NCBI GenBank assembly: GCA_032017425.1
Contig: DALZPW010000008.1
Direction: 5' to 3' (one strand)
DNA: 64,000 nucleotides
Source of the DNA: Faucicola tetraodonis
GTDB lineage: Bacteria; Pseudomonadota; Gammaproteobacteria; Pseudomonadales; Moraxellaceae
In this document: piece after piece, positions 16,600-24,444 of the stretch
How the letters are laid out: each line of letters opens with the position of its first letter
Numbering within the stretch: position 1 is the first letter of the stretch
The notes under the pieces: generated by a model
What the model was told of the DNA's origin: nothing
What the model saw: the letters and a program-made list of their open reading frames with translations, nothing else
The model's database searches: none
Program-made: the position numbers and the translations under genes

Positions 16600-17283
16600 A
16601 TGAAAATTTTACTTGTTCTGACCTCACATGACAAACTCGGCAATACTGGTAAGAAAACAGGTTTTTGGCTAGAAGAACTTGCAGCACCGTATTACACCTT
16701 TATTGATGCGGGTGCTGAAGTTACCCTAGCATCACCTCAAGGTGGGCAGCCACCACTAGATCCGAAAAGTAATTTGGCCGATGCGCAAACTGAAACCACG
16801 CATCGCTTTGAAGCAGATCCCGTAGCTATGCAAGCATTGGCACAGACGCATAAACTTAGCGAAATTTCTATCGCCGATTATGATGCCGTGTTTTACCCAG
16901 GCGGGCATGGTCCATTGTGGGATTTGGCAGAAGATCCGATTTCAATTGCTCTGATTGAACAAGCGATTGAGTCAGGAAAACCCGTTGCTACAGTTTGTCA
17001 CGCCCCAGGTGTTCTTCGTCATGTAAAAACCAGTGATGGCAAGCCTTTGGTCAGCGGTAAATCTGTGACGGGTTTTACCAATACTGAAGAAGAAGCAGTA
17101 GGATTGACCGAAGTTGTACCGTTCTTAGTCGAAGATATGCTCAAAGAAAAAGGTGGTCATTATTCTAAAACGGGTGACTGGCAAGTGTATGTCCAAGTAG
17201 ATGGCTTACTAATTACTGGACAAAATCCTGCCTCTTCTGCTGCAACCGCCAGTGCACTCCTTGAATTGTTAAATAAGGAGTAG
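16600..17283 (+). CDS. DJ-1/PfpI family protein (Hsp31-like glyoxalase/chaperone type)
   Basis: A 227-residue class-I glutamine-amidotransferase-like protein. The nucleophile elbow is ATVCHAPGVL with the conserved Cys, preceded by the DAVFYPGGHGPLWDL motif; TGFTNTEEEAVGL and GQNPASSAATA complete the Hsp31/YDR533C-like subfamily pattern. Such proteins convert methylglyoxal to lactate without glutathione or repair glycated molecules. The start at 16600 (MKILLVLTSH) is the family start. It overlaps functionally with the following DUF1330 gene: its stop forms part of that gene's ribosome site (AAGGAGTAG), so they are co-transcribed. Confidence 0.9.
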   Translation: MKILLVLTSHDKLGNTGKKTGFWLEELAAPYYTFIDAGAEVTLASPQGGQPPLDPKSNLADAQTETTHRFEADPVAMQALAQTHKLSEISIADYDAVFYPGGHGPLWDLAEDPISIALIEQAIESGKPVATVCHAPGVLRHVKTSDGKPLVSGKSVTGFTNTEEEAVGLTEVVPFLVEDMLKEKGGHYSKTGDWQVYVQVDGLLITGQNPASSAATASALLELLNKE

Positions 17284-17286
17284 CCC

Positions 17287-17586
17287 ATGTCTGCGTATGT
17301 GGTATTTACCCGTGAGCAAACTACGGACGCTGAGGAACTGGCGCAATATGCACAAAAAGCGCCGCTTGCCCGTGAAGGTCGTGAGCTAACACCCTTGGCT
17401 TTTTATGGTCAATTAGAAGTGCTTGAAGGCAATGAAATTGAAGGCGCTGTTATTTTACGCTTTCCTGATATGGCAGCCGCGCGAGACTGGTATCACAGTT
17501 CCATCTATCAAGAAGCATTACAACATCGCCTAAAAGGGGCAAATTATCGTGCCTTTATCATTGAAGGTGTTGAAGACGCTATTTGA
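17287..17586 (+). CDS. DUF1330 family protein
   Basis: A 99-residue protein of the DUF1330 dimeric alpha-beta barrel fold (YVVFTREQTTDAEEL, FYGQLEVLEG, ILRFPDMAAARDWYHS). The biochemical role of the family is not established. It begins three bases after the DJ-1 stop with AAGGAG as ribosome site, so it belongs to that operon. A 15-base duplication (TGAGAAAAAGCACTT then TAAGAAAAAGCATAG, 17584-17613) begins at its stop codon. A strong hairpin terminator follows. Confidence 0.88.
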   Translation: MSAYVVFTREQTTDAEELAQYAQKAPLAREGRELTPLAFYGQLEVLEGNEIEGAVILRFPDMAAARDWYHSSIYQEALQHRLKGANYRAFIIEGVEDAI

Positions 17587-17620
17587 GAAAAAGCACTTTA
17601 AGAAAAAGCATAGCTATCAG

Positions 17621-17646
17621 ATGTACTAACCTACAAGTTAGTACAT
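17621..17646 (+). terminator. Perfect 10-bp hairpin after the DUF1330 gene
   Basis: ATGTACTAAC and GTTAGTACAT pair around CTACAA. No T-run follows, so it may be an RNA-stabilising stem or an operator rather than a terminator. Confidence 0.45.
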
Positions 17647-17677
17647 GAGTGATACGCATTGTTATCAAGTTGATGTC

Positions 17678-17724
17678 ATAGCAGCCCAGTCATACATAAT
17701 GATTGGGCTGCTATTATAATTTTT
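17678..17724 (+). terminator. Rho-independent terminator of the DJ-1/DUF1330 operon
   Basis: ATAGCAGCCCA (17678-17688) pairs with TGGGCTGCTAT (17704-17714), followed by TATAATTTTT. Confidence 0.8.
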
Positions 17725-17808
17725 GCAGACATCATTGTCGTGAAGCCAAGATAGTGAAGCTAAGTTACTAAGGTTAAGTTAGTGAGGTTAAGCCAGCAAA
17801 GCTAACTT

Positions 17809-18417
17809 TTAAGACTGTCCACTTTTTAATAAAAACGCTGTCGCTTTTAAGGCTTGATGTAATGGTGTTTTATCTTTTTGCAGCTTACTTAATAACGCTG
17901 CGCCCATCCACATTTGGTAAGTCACTTGGGCTACCGTCAAGGCATCAGTCTCTGCTTGGATAGACCCATCTTGTTTGCCCAAGACGATGACTTCAGCAAT
18001 CCGCTGGATTACCTTATCGACGCCATCGGACATAATAGCGCGCATATCTTCAGATAGGTCAGCGACTTCTGCAGCAAGTTTTACAATTAAACAGCTATCT
18101 GCCCAACTACATGGCGCATCAGGATCTTCAATCCATAGGTTAAAATATCCGATTAGTTTTTGATAAGCGGATTGGTCGCTATGCCATAGTTCATCCAAAC
18201 GGCGTTGGTAATTATCTACATAATACTGTACCAACTCACAGCCGAAAGACTCTTTAGATTTGAAGTAATGATAAAATGAACCTTTAGGGATCTCGCAGCT
18301 TTGTAAAATTTCTTGTAATCCCAAACCACTAAAACCTTTATGCAAAATCAGGTCAGAACTGGTGTTAAGAATGTGTAAGCGTTTTGCTTCAGACTTCTTG
18401 ATAGGGGCAGACTCCAT
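17809..18417 (-). CDS. TetR/AcrR family transcriptional regulator
   Basis: A 202-residue repressor. The N-terminal helix-turn-helix is clear (GFSGLGLQEILQSCEIPKGSFYHYFKSKE split over residues 29-57, with the GSFYHYF recognition helix). The C-terminal ligand domain has DSCLIVKLAAEVADLSEDMR, as in the NemR/AcuR-like subgroup; its cysteines, including one near 105 and one near 111, could sense electrophiles, as shown for NemR. Neighbouring genes (quinone oxidoreductase-like, ABM, DJ-1) fit such a regulon. A TAGACCAGTCGTA element 28 bases upstream of its own start is a possible operator. The binding target is inferred only. Confidence 0.87.
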   Translation of the reverse strand: MESAPIKKSEAKRLHILNTSSDLILHKGFSGLGLQEILQSCEIPKGSFYHYFKSKESFGCELVQYYVDNYQRRLDELWHSDQSAYQKLIGYFNLWIEDPDAPCSWADSCLIVKLAAEVADLSEDMRAIMSDGVDKVIQRIAEVIVLGKQDGSIQAETDALTVAQVTYQMWMGAALLSKLQKDKTPLHQALKATAFLLKSGQS

Positions 18418-18729
18418 AGTTATTGTGTACGCTATTATAAAAAATAGACCAGTCGTATTGTTTTTATTATAACTTATCTACAATGAATGTAAAGACGTTT
18501 TCATTGAATGTGTTAACTATTAACATCAATAATTCAATATAAAACAAGTATTTATATAAAATTAGATAGTGATTAGGTGATTGATTCAAACAGTCAAAAC
18601 CCAATCACATGAGTATGGATTTAGAAGTATGGTTTTAAAATAGGGATTGACGCTAATTGCTATTTGATTATTACAATCTAAAAAATAAAAAACCACTGAG
18701 GATTAATGCACCTAAGTGGTTGTTTTATA
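18418..18729. other. AT-rich intergenic region between tetR and the tRNA gene
   Basis: About 310 bases with no coding signal. It holds the tetR promoter region with TAGACCAGTCGTA (18445-18457) and the tRNA terminator at the right end. Confidence 0.6.
18681..18722 (-). terminator. Terminator of the tRNA-Ile2 transcript
   Basis: On the minus strand AACCACTTAGG pairs with CCTCAGTGGTT (one bulge) and is followed by TTTTATTTTTT (18681-18690). Confidence 0.75.
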
Positions 18730-18806
18730 TGGTGGGCCCACACAGACTTGAACTGTGGACCAAAGGATTATGAGTCCTCTGCTCTAACCAACTGAGCTAT
18801 AGGCCC
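18730..18806 (-). tRNA. tRNA-Ile2 (anticodon CAU, expected lysidine-modified)
   Basis: A 77-base cloverleaf with encoded CCA. The anticodon loop CTCATAA gives CAU, which could be Met or Ile2. Acceptor pairs C4-G69 and C5-G68 (stem GGGCCTA/TGGGCCC) are determinants for TilS lysidine synthetase, so Ile2, reading AUA codons, is preferred over elongator Met. The D-loop AGCTCAGTTGGTTAGAGC and T-loop TTCAAGT are normal. Confidence 0.9.
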
Positions 18807-18956
18807 GAAAGGGTAGCGTCACAAATATTGCTAAGCAAATTTGTCAAAACTAGGCTGATTATAATACCTTAAAAAATTATTTTTGCAATGTGGAAATGGA
18901 TAATTTTATGCAAAACGTTGATTAAATCAGCATAAACTTGTCTCACCGAATACGCA

Positions 18957-19772
18957 TTATTTGTCTTGTGTCACCGCAATCATCACACCCATATATTTAT
19001 TTTCATTGCGTGACAGCGTCTGACTATACAATGCCGAGGCACTACCGCCATCCAAAAACAACGCATTGTCACAGCCCAATTGCGATTTGAACAAATCGGC
19101 AAACTCATAAAAGCTGACAGGGGTATCGCTTATCACAAATTTGACGCGGCTAGGATTGTCACCACACACGCCAACACCATTGCGGTATTTTCTCGAGGTA
19201 CTATTGGCATCAAATGCCGGATGGATGTTACCATCGATGACCAGCATGGGTCCAGATTGGGTAGCGAAGGTCGGTTTTGCCCCGTTTGCCAGTTTTTTTG
19301 CCATGCTTTGACTTTCAGTGATATGAAAACCTTGACGGTCTTGCCAAAATACCCCATTGGGCATTAGGTGAAAGTTGCCGCCGCCCTGCTTGAGATTTAG
19401 GGCTCGGATTTGCTTGCCATTGATGACCGTATATCCAATCGGCGCAAAATTGCCATCGTACATCCCTGCATTCATCGCAAACAACAAGGTTTTGGCAGGT
19501 TGCTGGCTTGCCAAATAATCGCGCAGGGTAGTAAAGGTGAGTAGTAATGGGTGGCTCGTGGACGAGGGATTTTGCCACTGCAGTGAAAAATTCGCCGCGT
19601 TTTTAGCATCAAGCTCGCAGATACTATAATCGAACGGCTGGCTTTTTTGCTGACAATCTGGCATGGTTTTGACAGTAAACTGACGTGCCAAACCGATACT
19701 TGCCACCAATAATAGCGCCAAGCATAGGCTGACAACAACCGCTTGTGTTTTTGTGATATTTGAGAGCGTCAT
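18957..19772 (-). CDS. Phosphodiester glycosidase (NAGPA/DUF2233) family exported protein
   Basis: A 271-residue protein with an N-terminal hydrophobic signal/anchor (about 10-30) and a NAGPA-type domain. Visible signatures are AMNAGMYDGNFAPIGY, QSGPMLVIDG and the C-terminal LFLDGGSASALY. Relatives include mammalian uncovering enzyme and bacterial proteins such as YigE; the bacterial substrate is generally unknown. It should act in the periplasm or at the membrane. It stands alone, between the tRNA and ndk. Two Cys pairs (near 39 and 53, 206 and 238) suggest disulfides. Confidence 0.87.
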   Translation of the reverse strand: MTLSNITKTQAVVVSLCLALLLVASIGLARQFTVKTMPDCQQKSQPFDYSICELDAKNAANFSLQWQNPSSTSHPLLLTFTTLRDYLASQQPAKTLLFAMNAGMYDGNFAPIGYTVINGKQIRALNLKQGGGNFHLMPNGVFWQDRQGFHITESQSMAKKLANGAKPTFATQSGPMLVIDGNIHPAFDANSTSRKYRNGVGVCGDNPSRVKFVISDTPVSFYEFADLFKSQLGCDNALFLDGGSASALYSQTLSRNENKYMGVMIAVTQDK

Positions 19773-19905
19773 ACCATTGAGAGAAAATTTAAGCTATTGG
19801 CTACTATATCATAGTTGCGTATCACAGAATATATCCGCCATTTATTACAAAAAACTCGTTCAACTTGATATTCTAGCAATTTCGACTTAACAGTGATGAA
19901 TTAAA

Positions 19906-20034
19906 CTAGTTTTTGCCCTCAATATCATTATAATAGGCAACTAAGAACAGCACCCCGCGTTTATTCAAATCTTCAAATCACGATTTGACAGAGCCATCGG
20001 GCAGGGTATGGGCTGTTTTTACAGTTTCTAGCAC
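19906..20034 (-). pseudogene. Possible relic or TGA-interrupted mini-ORF upstream of ndk
   Basis: On the minus strand a GTG at 20034 opens a frame reading LETVKTAHTLPDGSVKS, an in-frame TGA at 19978-19980, then FEDLNKRGVLFLVAYYNDIE and a terminal stop. The composition is strikingly protein-like, although no family is recognised. It could be the decayed end of a gene copied from elsewhere. The region lacks a ribosome site. The remaining part of the 301-base ndk upstream gap shows nothing else. Confidence 0.3.
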
Positions 20035-20073
20035 TTAAAATCATAATCCCCTTCAATTTTAAAGGAATTTAAC

Positions 20074-20505
20074 ATGGCCATTGAACGTACGTTATCAATT
20101 ATCAAACCTGACGCAGTTGCAGGCAACCACATTGGCGAAATCTACAGTCGTTTTGAAAAAGCAGGCTTAAAAATTGTGGCAGCAAAAATGTTGCATTTAG
20201 ACAACGAAAAGGCGGGCGGTTTCTACGCTGAGCACAAAGAGCGTCCGTTTTACAACGATTTAGTCTCTTTCATGACTTCAGGTCCAGTGGTTGTATCAGT
20301 ACTTGAAGGCGAGAATGCAGTGGCTCACCACCGTGAAATCATGGGCGCTACCAACCCAAAAGACGCCGCTGAAGGCACTATCCGTCGTGACTTTGCTAAC
20401 AGCATTGATGAGAACGCGGTTCACGGTTCAGACTCAACCACATCTGCAGCCCGTGAAATCAGCTATTTTTTCAATGACAATGAAGTTTGCCCACGTACGC
20501 GTTAA
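20074..20505 (+). CDS. ndk: Nucleoside diphosphate kinase
   Basis: A 143-residue cytoplasmic enzyme that balances NTP and dNTP pools by phosphate transfer through a histidine. The start MAIERTLSIIKPDAV, the GPVVVSVLEGENAV segment and the active-site region NAVHGSDSTTSAAREI (His near 117) are canonical. AAAGGAA lies ten bases before the ATG. It is monocistronic, closed by a strong terminator 15 bases downstream. Confidence 0.97.
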   Translation: MAIERTLSIIKPDAVAGNHIGEIYSRFEKAGLKIVAAKMLHLDNEKAGGFYAEHKERPFYNDLVSFMTSGPVVVSVLEGENAVAHHREIMGATNPKDAAEGTIRRDFANSIDENAVHGSDSTTSAAREISYFFNDNEVCPRTR

Positions 20506-20520
20506 TCTTAACACAACAAA

Positions 20521-20550
20521 AAACGGCTTAAATTTTAAGCCGTTTTTTTA
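20521..20550 (+). terminator. Terminator of ndk
   Basis: AAACGGCTTAA pairs with TTAAGCCGTTT around a three-base loop, followed by a T-run. Confidence 0.9.
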
Positions 20551-20796
20551 TTGCCTATCACTCAGATGGTTTATCATTAAAAAGTAGCAATGCAACAACA
20601 AGGATGCAAAATTAATATTAATAGTTTTATTAAGGAAACTAAAGAAACTTAATTTAACAATTCATAACAAAGAGCACATAGAGCGTAGGTGCAAATCCGC
20701 TAAAATAAATTCATCACGACATAAATACAAGCTTTGTTGACTACGATATTACTAAGACAGAATCACTAAAACAAAAAATAAAATAAAAAACGATAA

Positions 20797-20930
20797 AAAT
20801 AAAAAAGCCATAATTTGGCATTATGGCTAACATCAGTAAAACAAAGAAGAAGAAAGAAACAATAAAAATAAAAACAAGTAGTGCATTACCCACTCCCATC
20901 AAGTTCCCCACTTGATGGGTTTATTTTTAT
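20797..20930 (-). ncRNA. Candidate small RNA with 5' hairpin and intrinsic terminator
   Basis: On the minus strand, a TATAAT-containing palindrome (20930-20951) precedes CCCATCAAG..CTTGATGGG (20911-20919 with 20895-20903, a 9-bp hairpin with loop TGGGGAA). A pyrimidine-rich single-stranded stretch follows, then AGCCATAAT..ATTATGGCT (20808-20830) and TTTTTTATTTTT, a textbook Rho-independent terminator. This layout, with no coding frame, suggests a transcript of about 130 nt. The first hairpin could also act as a plus-strand terminator (TTTATTTTTA follows it there), so orientation is not certain. No known RNA family recognised. Confidence 0.45.
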
Positions 20931-20951
20931 ATTATATAACGTTATATAATA
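20930..20951. promoter_or_regulatory. Perfect 22-bp AT palindrome containing divergent -10-like elements
   Basis: The 22 bases around the central AACGTT read the same on both strands and contain TATAAT on each. It could hold two divergent -10 boxes or an operator. Confidence 0.5.
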
Positions 20952-21247
20952 AAATACCATAGCAATTTACTAGGATTTATCAATTTTTTTTAAATAATAT
21001 AGGCTAACTTGTTTAATAGCCGATTTTTATGCTATGTAGCGGTAGCGCCAGCAATGGGGTATTAAAAGTTGCTATTCACAAGTTGTTTTTCCCAATTTGC
21101 TATTCCTAAGTTACTAGTCTAAGCTGCCTAGCTACTTGTAAATCATGCTTTAACCGTTAAAATAGAGACCGATAAAATAGACACCATTAAACCAAACAGA
21201 ATAGCCTACCAAAATCACGACAGTAAGATAAAAAAATAGGATTAACC

Positions 21248-21748
21248 ATGATAAGAATCGGTCAGGGTATTGACGTCCATGCCTTTGTTAATGACGGCAC
21301 AGAAAACCAATTCATAACATTAGGCGGGGTACAAATTCCCCATACCCACAGTTTGCTTGCGCATTCTGATGGCGATGTGGTGCTACATGCGTTGTGTGAT
21401 GCGTTGCTTGGTGCATTGGCACTTGGCGATATTGGGCAGTTTTTCCCAGATACCGATGAGCGTTTTCGCAATATAGATTCGACCATTTTGCTAAACCAAG
21501 TGTACCAGTTTATCCAATCAAAAGGCTTTGCGCTTATTAATGCCGACATCACTATCATGGCGGAGCGTCCAAAACTATTGCCTTATCGTAACGAGATTCA
21601 ATCGCGTATTGCCGGTGTCATGGGCTGCGCGATTGACCAAATCAGCGTCAAAGCCACCACGACTGAAAAGCTTGGGTTTACCGGTCGTCAAGAAGGGATC
21701 ATGGTAAGCTGTGTGGTGTTGCTTGAACAAGTGACTTCATCAAATTAA
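21248..21748 (+). CDS. ispF: 2-C-methyl-D-erythritol 2,4-cyclodiphosphate synthase
   Basis: A 166-residue MEP-pathway enzyme of isoprenoid synthesis, acting as a cytoplasmic trimer. Zinc ligands are visible in IGQGIDVHAF (D9, H11) and in the AHSDGDVVLHAL segment, where the LLAHSDGD motif carries the second His. The C-terminal KATTTEKLGFTGRQEGI is the cytidine-binding signature. Length is usual. It stands apart from ispD here. AGGATTAACC gives the ribosome site. Confidence 0.96.
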   Translation: MIRIGQGIDVHAFVNDGTENQFITLGGVQIPHTHSLLAHSDGDVVLHALCDALLGALALGDIGQFFPDTDERFRNIDSTILLNQVYQFIQSKGFALINADITIMAERPKLLPYRNEIQSRIAGVMGCAIDQISVKATTTEKLGFTGRQEGIMVSCVVLLEQVTSSN

Positions 21749-21919
21749 TGGAATTTGCGGGTGATTTTGCTGCTGACTTTTTTGGGGTGGGCATCTTGAA
21801 TGTTTACTTTCAATAACCATTATAGCGTATAATAGCAACCCTGCACTCATTATTAGTGAGTCAAATTCTAGCTGCGAAGATAGCGCTCTACTTTAAAGGG
21901 CTTGATAAAGGAATTTCAT

Positions 21920-22258
21920 ATGACTGATATGAACCAAACTGACATCGAACAAACCATCCGTGACCAAATCGCTCAACACAGCGTATTGCTTTACATGAAA
22001 GGCACGCCACAGTTTCCACAATGCGGTTTTTCTGCGCGTGCGGTGGATGTGCTAACCCAAATTGGCCGCCCATTTGCGTTTGTCAATATTCTTGAAAACC
22101 CAGAAATCCGTGCCACTTTGCCACAGATTGCTAACTGGCCAACTTTCCCACAATTATGGGTGGCAGGTGAGCTGATTGGCGGCAGTGATATTATCTATCA
22201 AATGTTCCAAGACGGTGAATTACAGCCTCTAATTGAAGCCAATAGCCCAGCGGTTTAG
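21920..22258 (+). CDS. grxD: Monothiol glutaredoxin (Grx4/GrxD type)
   Basis: A 112-residue CGFS-type glutaredoxin (QFPQCGFSARAV), which binds a bridging [2Fe-2S] cluster with glutathione and helps iron-sulfur delivery. The KGTPQFP cis-Pro region and WPTFPQLWVAGELIGGSDI complete the fold. ATG 21920 has AAAGGAA upstream; an earlier start at 21902 is not needed. It is followed 65 bases later by dnaX. Confidence 0.95.
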   Translation: MTDMNQTDIEQTIRDQIAQHSVLLYMKGTPQFPQCGFSARAVDVLTQIGRPFAFVNILENPEIRATLPQIANWPTFPQLWVAGELIGGSDIIYQMFQDGELQPLIEANSPAV

Positions 22259-22323
22259 TTTTACTACGAGTGGGTTAAGGTTATTTCTTTTTTTAACGTT
22301 TTTGTTGTCATGTATCCATAACC

Positions 22324-24444
22324 ATGTATCAAGTCCTAGCACGCAAATATCGTCCAAAAAACTTCCATGAGCTGCTGGGACAAGAACATGTGTCCAAAGC
22401 ATTAATCAATGCCATCCATAACCAGCGCTTGCATCATGCTTATCTATTTACGGGTACGCGCGGCGTCGGCAAAACTACCATTGCGCGTATTTTGGCAAAA
22501 TGCCTTAACTGTGAGACAGGGGTGACAAGCGAGCCTTGTGGCGTATGTGGTGTATGCCAATCCATCGATAGTGGTCGCTTTATTGATTTGATTGAGATTG
22601 ATGCGGCATCACGTACCAAAGTTGAAGATACCCGTGAATTACTCGACAACGTACCGTATGCACCAACGCAAGGTCGCTACAAAGTCTATCTAATTGATGA
22701 AGTGCATATGCTATCGACGCATAGTTTTAATGCGCTACTCAAGACCCTCGAAGAGCCGCCAGCGCATGTGAAGTTTCTGCTTGCGACCACAGACCCACAA
22801 AAACTGCCCATTACCATCATCTCGCGTTGTCTGCAATTTGTACTCAGACCTTTGCCGCAAGTGGCGCTCGCTGAATATCTTGGTACGATTCTGAACAAAG
22901 AACAAATCAGCTACGAGCCTGATGCCTTATGGCAGCTATCGAGCAGTGCCAAAGGCTCCGTGCGCGATGCGTTGTCACTCACTGATCAAGCCATTGCATT
23001 TGGCAATGGCAATGTCACAGATGAAGTGATTCGCCAGATGCTTGGCTTAATTGACCAAGCCGATGTCATCGCTATCCTTGCCAATATTTATCAGCAAAAT
23101 ACCCAGCAGCTGACGCAATCCATTCAGCTTCTGCGCGAGCAGGTGGTAGATGCCAAAGCCGTATTTGACAGATTGGCTGAGATGCTACATCAATTGGCAA
23201 TTTTGCAAGCCTTGCCAAATTTTGATTTGCAACTCAATCGCCAGCAAAGCGAGCAATTGCAACAACTTGCTCAGCAGTTACCCGCAGAGCTATTACAGCT
23301 ATATTATGACATTGTGGTAAAAAGCCGTGAAAACTTGGCATTAGCTAATACGCCGATGCAAGCGTTAGAGATGTGTTTACTCCGCTTGATGGCGTTCAAG
23401 CCGCTTCATCGTAATCAAATCCCGCTTCGTTTACCAATCGCTAATAATCCTGATTCTCAAAGTCCCGATTCTCAAAGTCCTGATTCTCAAAGTCCTGATT
23501 TTCAAATTGTTGATACAACGCCTAGCGAAGCCATACAAGGTGCAAAATCTTCAGTGCTGGCTGAAGTTAGCGTACAAGTAACTTCGGAGCAGAGTGATAA
23601 TAACTTATCGGATGACAATCTGCTCAAATCTGCTTCAAACGTTGATAGCGTTGATAGCGTTGAACAAGGCATTGAAGAAAGCATTGAACAACAGGTATTT
23701 AATGATAGCCATTTAATATCTATCGATGAAGCCGCGGTCAATACCAGTACACAGCAAACGCCCACCATAGAAGACGATGCCGATGCCAATCGCTTATCTG
23801 ACTTGCAACCCAGTGACAGTCATCATGAAACTAGCGTGCCTGGTATTGTTACTGCACCTGTCATGGTTACACAGGATAGCAACCCGATAAAAAAAAATGA
23901 GCCAGCGCCAGTCGCCGTAGCTACTAATGTCAATGTTAATGTTGATGTTGACAATCCTCCCCAACACATGAGAAGGGTAGAGGGTAGTGATATTGCTGAT
24001 ATATCGCCACTGGCGTTGCTCAAACCCACTGATGTACCACTTGAAGGCGAATGGACGCCTGCCAAATGGGATTATTGGGTGTTTAATGCCCGTGAGCAAG
24101 GCTGGCTCGATGATGATGAATTAGTGCTTGCCAAACGCGGGGTTATGACGGGCGAGATTCATGGGATTAGCCAATTTGTCACTGAACAAAGCTTTTTGAC
24201 CCATACCGCAACTTTTGATAATTTTTGCCAAAAACTTCGACAGCGTTTTGAGGGTATTGATATTCGTTTGGCGGAGGGGGCAAGTAATTTTCAAGCGCTA
24301 GAGAAATTAACACCAGAAGCACTCCAAGAAGCCCGCGAAAAACTAGCATTACAACAAGCTACTCATCAGCTTGAACAACAAGCAGTTACCCAGGCACTGT
24401 TGCAGCAACACGCCTCGATTAGCTCTGTTAAGTTAATTCAATAA
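22324..24444 (+). CDS. dnaX: DNA polymerase III subunits gamma and tau
   Basis: A 706-residue clamp-loader ATPase (tau form). The AAA+ core shows Walker A GTRGVGKTT (about 39-47), zinc cysteines (C62, C71, C74, C77 in CLNCETGVTSEPCGVCGVC), Walker B LIDEVHMLS and the SRC sensor (ISRCLQF). Domain III ends near 370. A long acidic, low-complexity linker follows (about 375-565), including a four-fold PDSQS repeat and an NVNVNVDVDN run, then the polymerase-binding tau C-terminus (about 565-706). A nine-A tract at codons 522-525 is a likely site for making a short gamma form (see separate entry). Confidence 0.97.
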   Translation: MYQVLARKYRPKNFHELLGQEHVSKALINAIHNQRLHHAYLFTGTRGVGKTTIARILAKCLNCETGVTSEPCGVCGVCQSIDSGRFIDLIEIDAASRTKVEDTRELLDNVPYAPTQGRYKVYLIDEVHMLSTHSFNALLKTLEEPPAHVKFLLATTDPQKLPITIISRCLQFVLRPLPQVALAEYLGTILNKEQISYEPDALWQLSSSAKGSVRDALSLTDQAIAFGNGNVTDEVIRQMLGLIDQADVIAILANIYQQNTQQLTQSIQLLREQVVDAKAVFDRLAEMLHQLAILQALPNFDLQLNRQQSEQLQQLAQQLPAELLQLYYDIVVKSRENLALANTPMQALEMCLLRLMAFKPLHRNQIPLRLPIANNPDSQSPDSQSPDSQSPDFQIVDTTPSEAIQGAKSSVLAEVSVQVTSEQSDNNLSDDNLLKSASNVDSVDSVEQGIEESIEQQVFNDSHLISIDEAAVNTSTQQTPTIEDDADANRLSDLQPSDSHHETSVPGIVTAPVMVTQDSNPIKKNEPAPVAVATNVNVNVDVDNPPQHMRRVEGSDIADISPLALLKPTDVPLEGEWTPAKWDYWVFNAREQGWLDDDELVLAKRGVMTGEIHGISQFVTEQSFLTHTATFDNFCQKLRQRFEGIDIRLAEGASNFQALEKLTPEALQEAREKLALQQATHQLEQQAVTQALLQQHASISSVKLIQ
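23449..23508 (+). repeat. Four 15-base tandem repeats in the dnaX linker
   Basis: CCTGATTCTCAAAGT, CCCGATTCTCAAAGT, CCTGATTCTCAAAGT and CCTGATTTTCAAATT encode PDSQS repeats. The in-frame length (15) allows copy-number change without breaking tau. Confidence 0.92.
23889..23900 (+). promoter_or_regulatory. Candidate slippery site for gamma-subunit production in dnaX
   Basis: Nine A residues (23889-23897) are followed by TGA in the -1 frame (23898-23900). The normal frame reads ATA AAA AAA AAT GAG. A -1 ribosomal shift, or transcripts with one extra A, reads AAA AAA AAA TGA and stops after 525 residues; loss of one A stops soon after at TAG. AGGA (23873-23876) lies about 12 bases upstream, where a stimulatory Shine-Dalgarno is placed in E. 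coli dnaX. Known dnaX systems use ribosomal shift (E. coli) or transcriptional slippage on A9 (Thermus). Confidence 0.55.

Larger units (their letters stand above)
20551..21247. other. Long intergenic region between ndk and ispF
   Basis: About 700 bases without a convincing protein gene. The middle part holds two hairpins, an AT palindrome and a candidate small RNA (20797-20930). A 15-base tandem pair TAAAATAGAGACCGA/TAAAATAGACACCAT (21158-21187) lies just upstream of ispF. Elsewhere I see only AT-rich sequence. Confidence 0.6.

Noticed and set aside
19978..19980. In-frame TGA as a selenocysteine codon
   Set aside because: No SECIS-like hairpin or selenoprotein family was recognised; decay is the simpler explanation.
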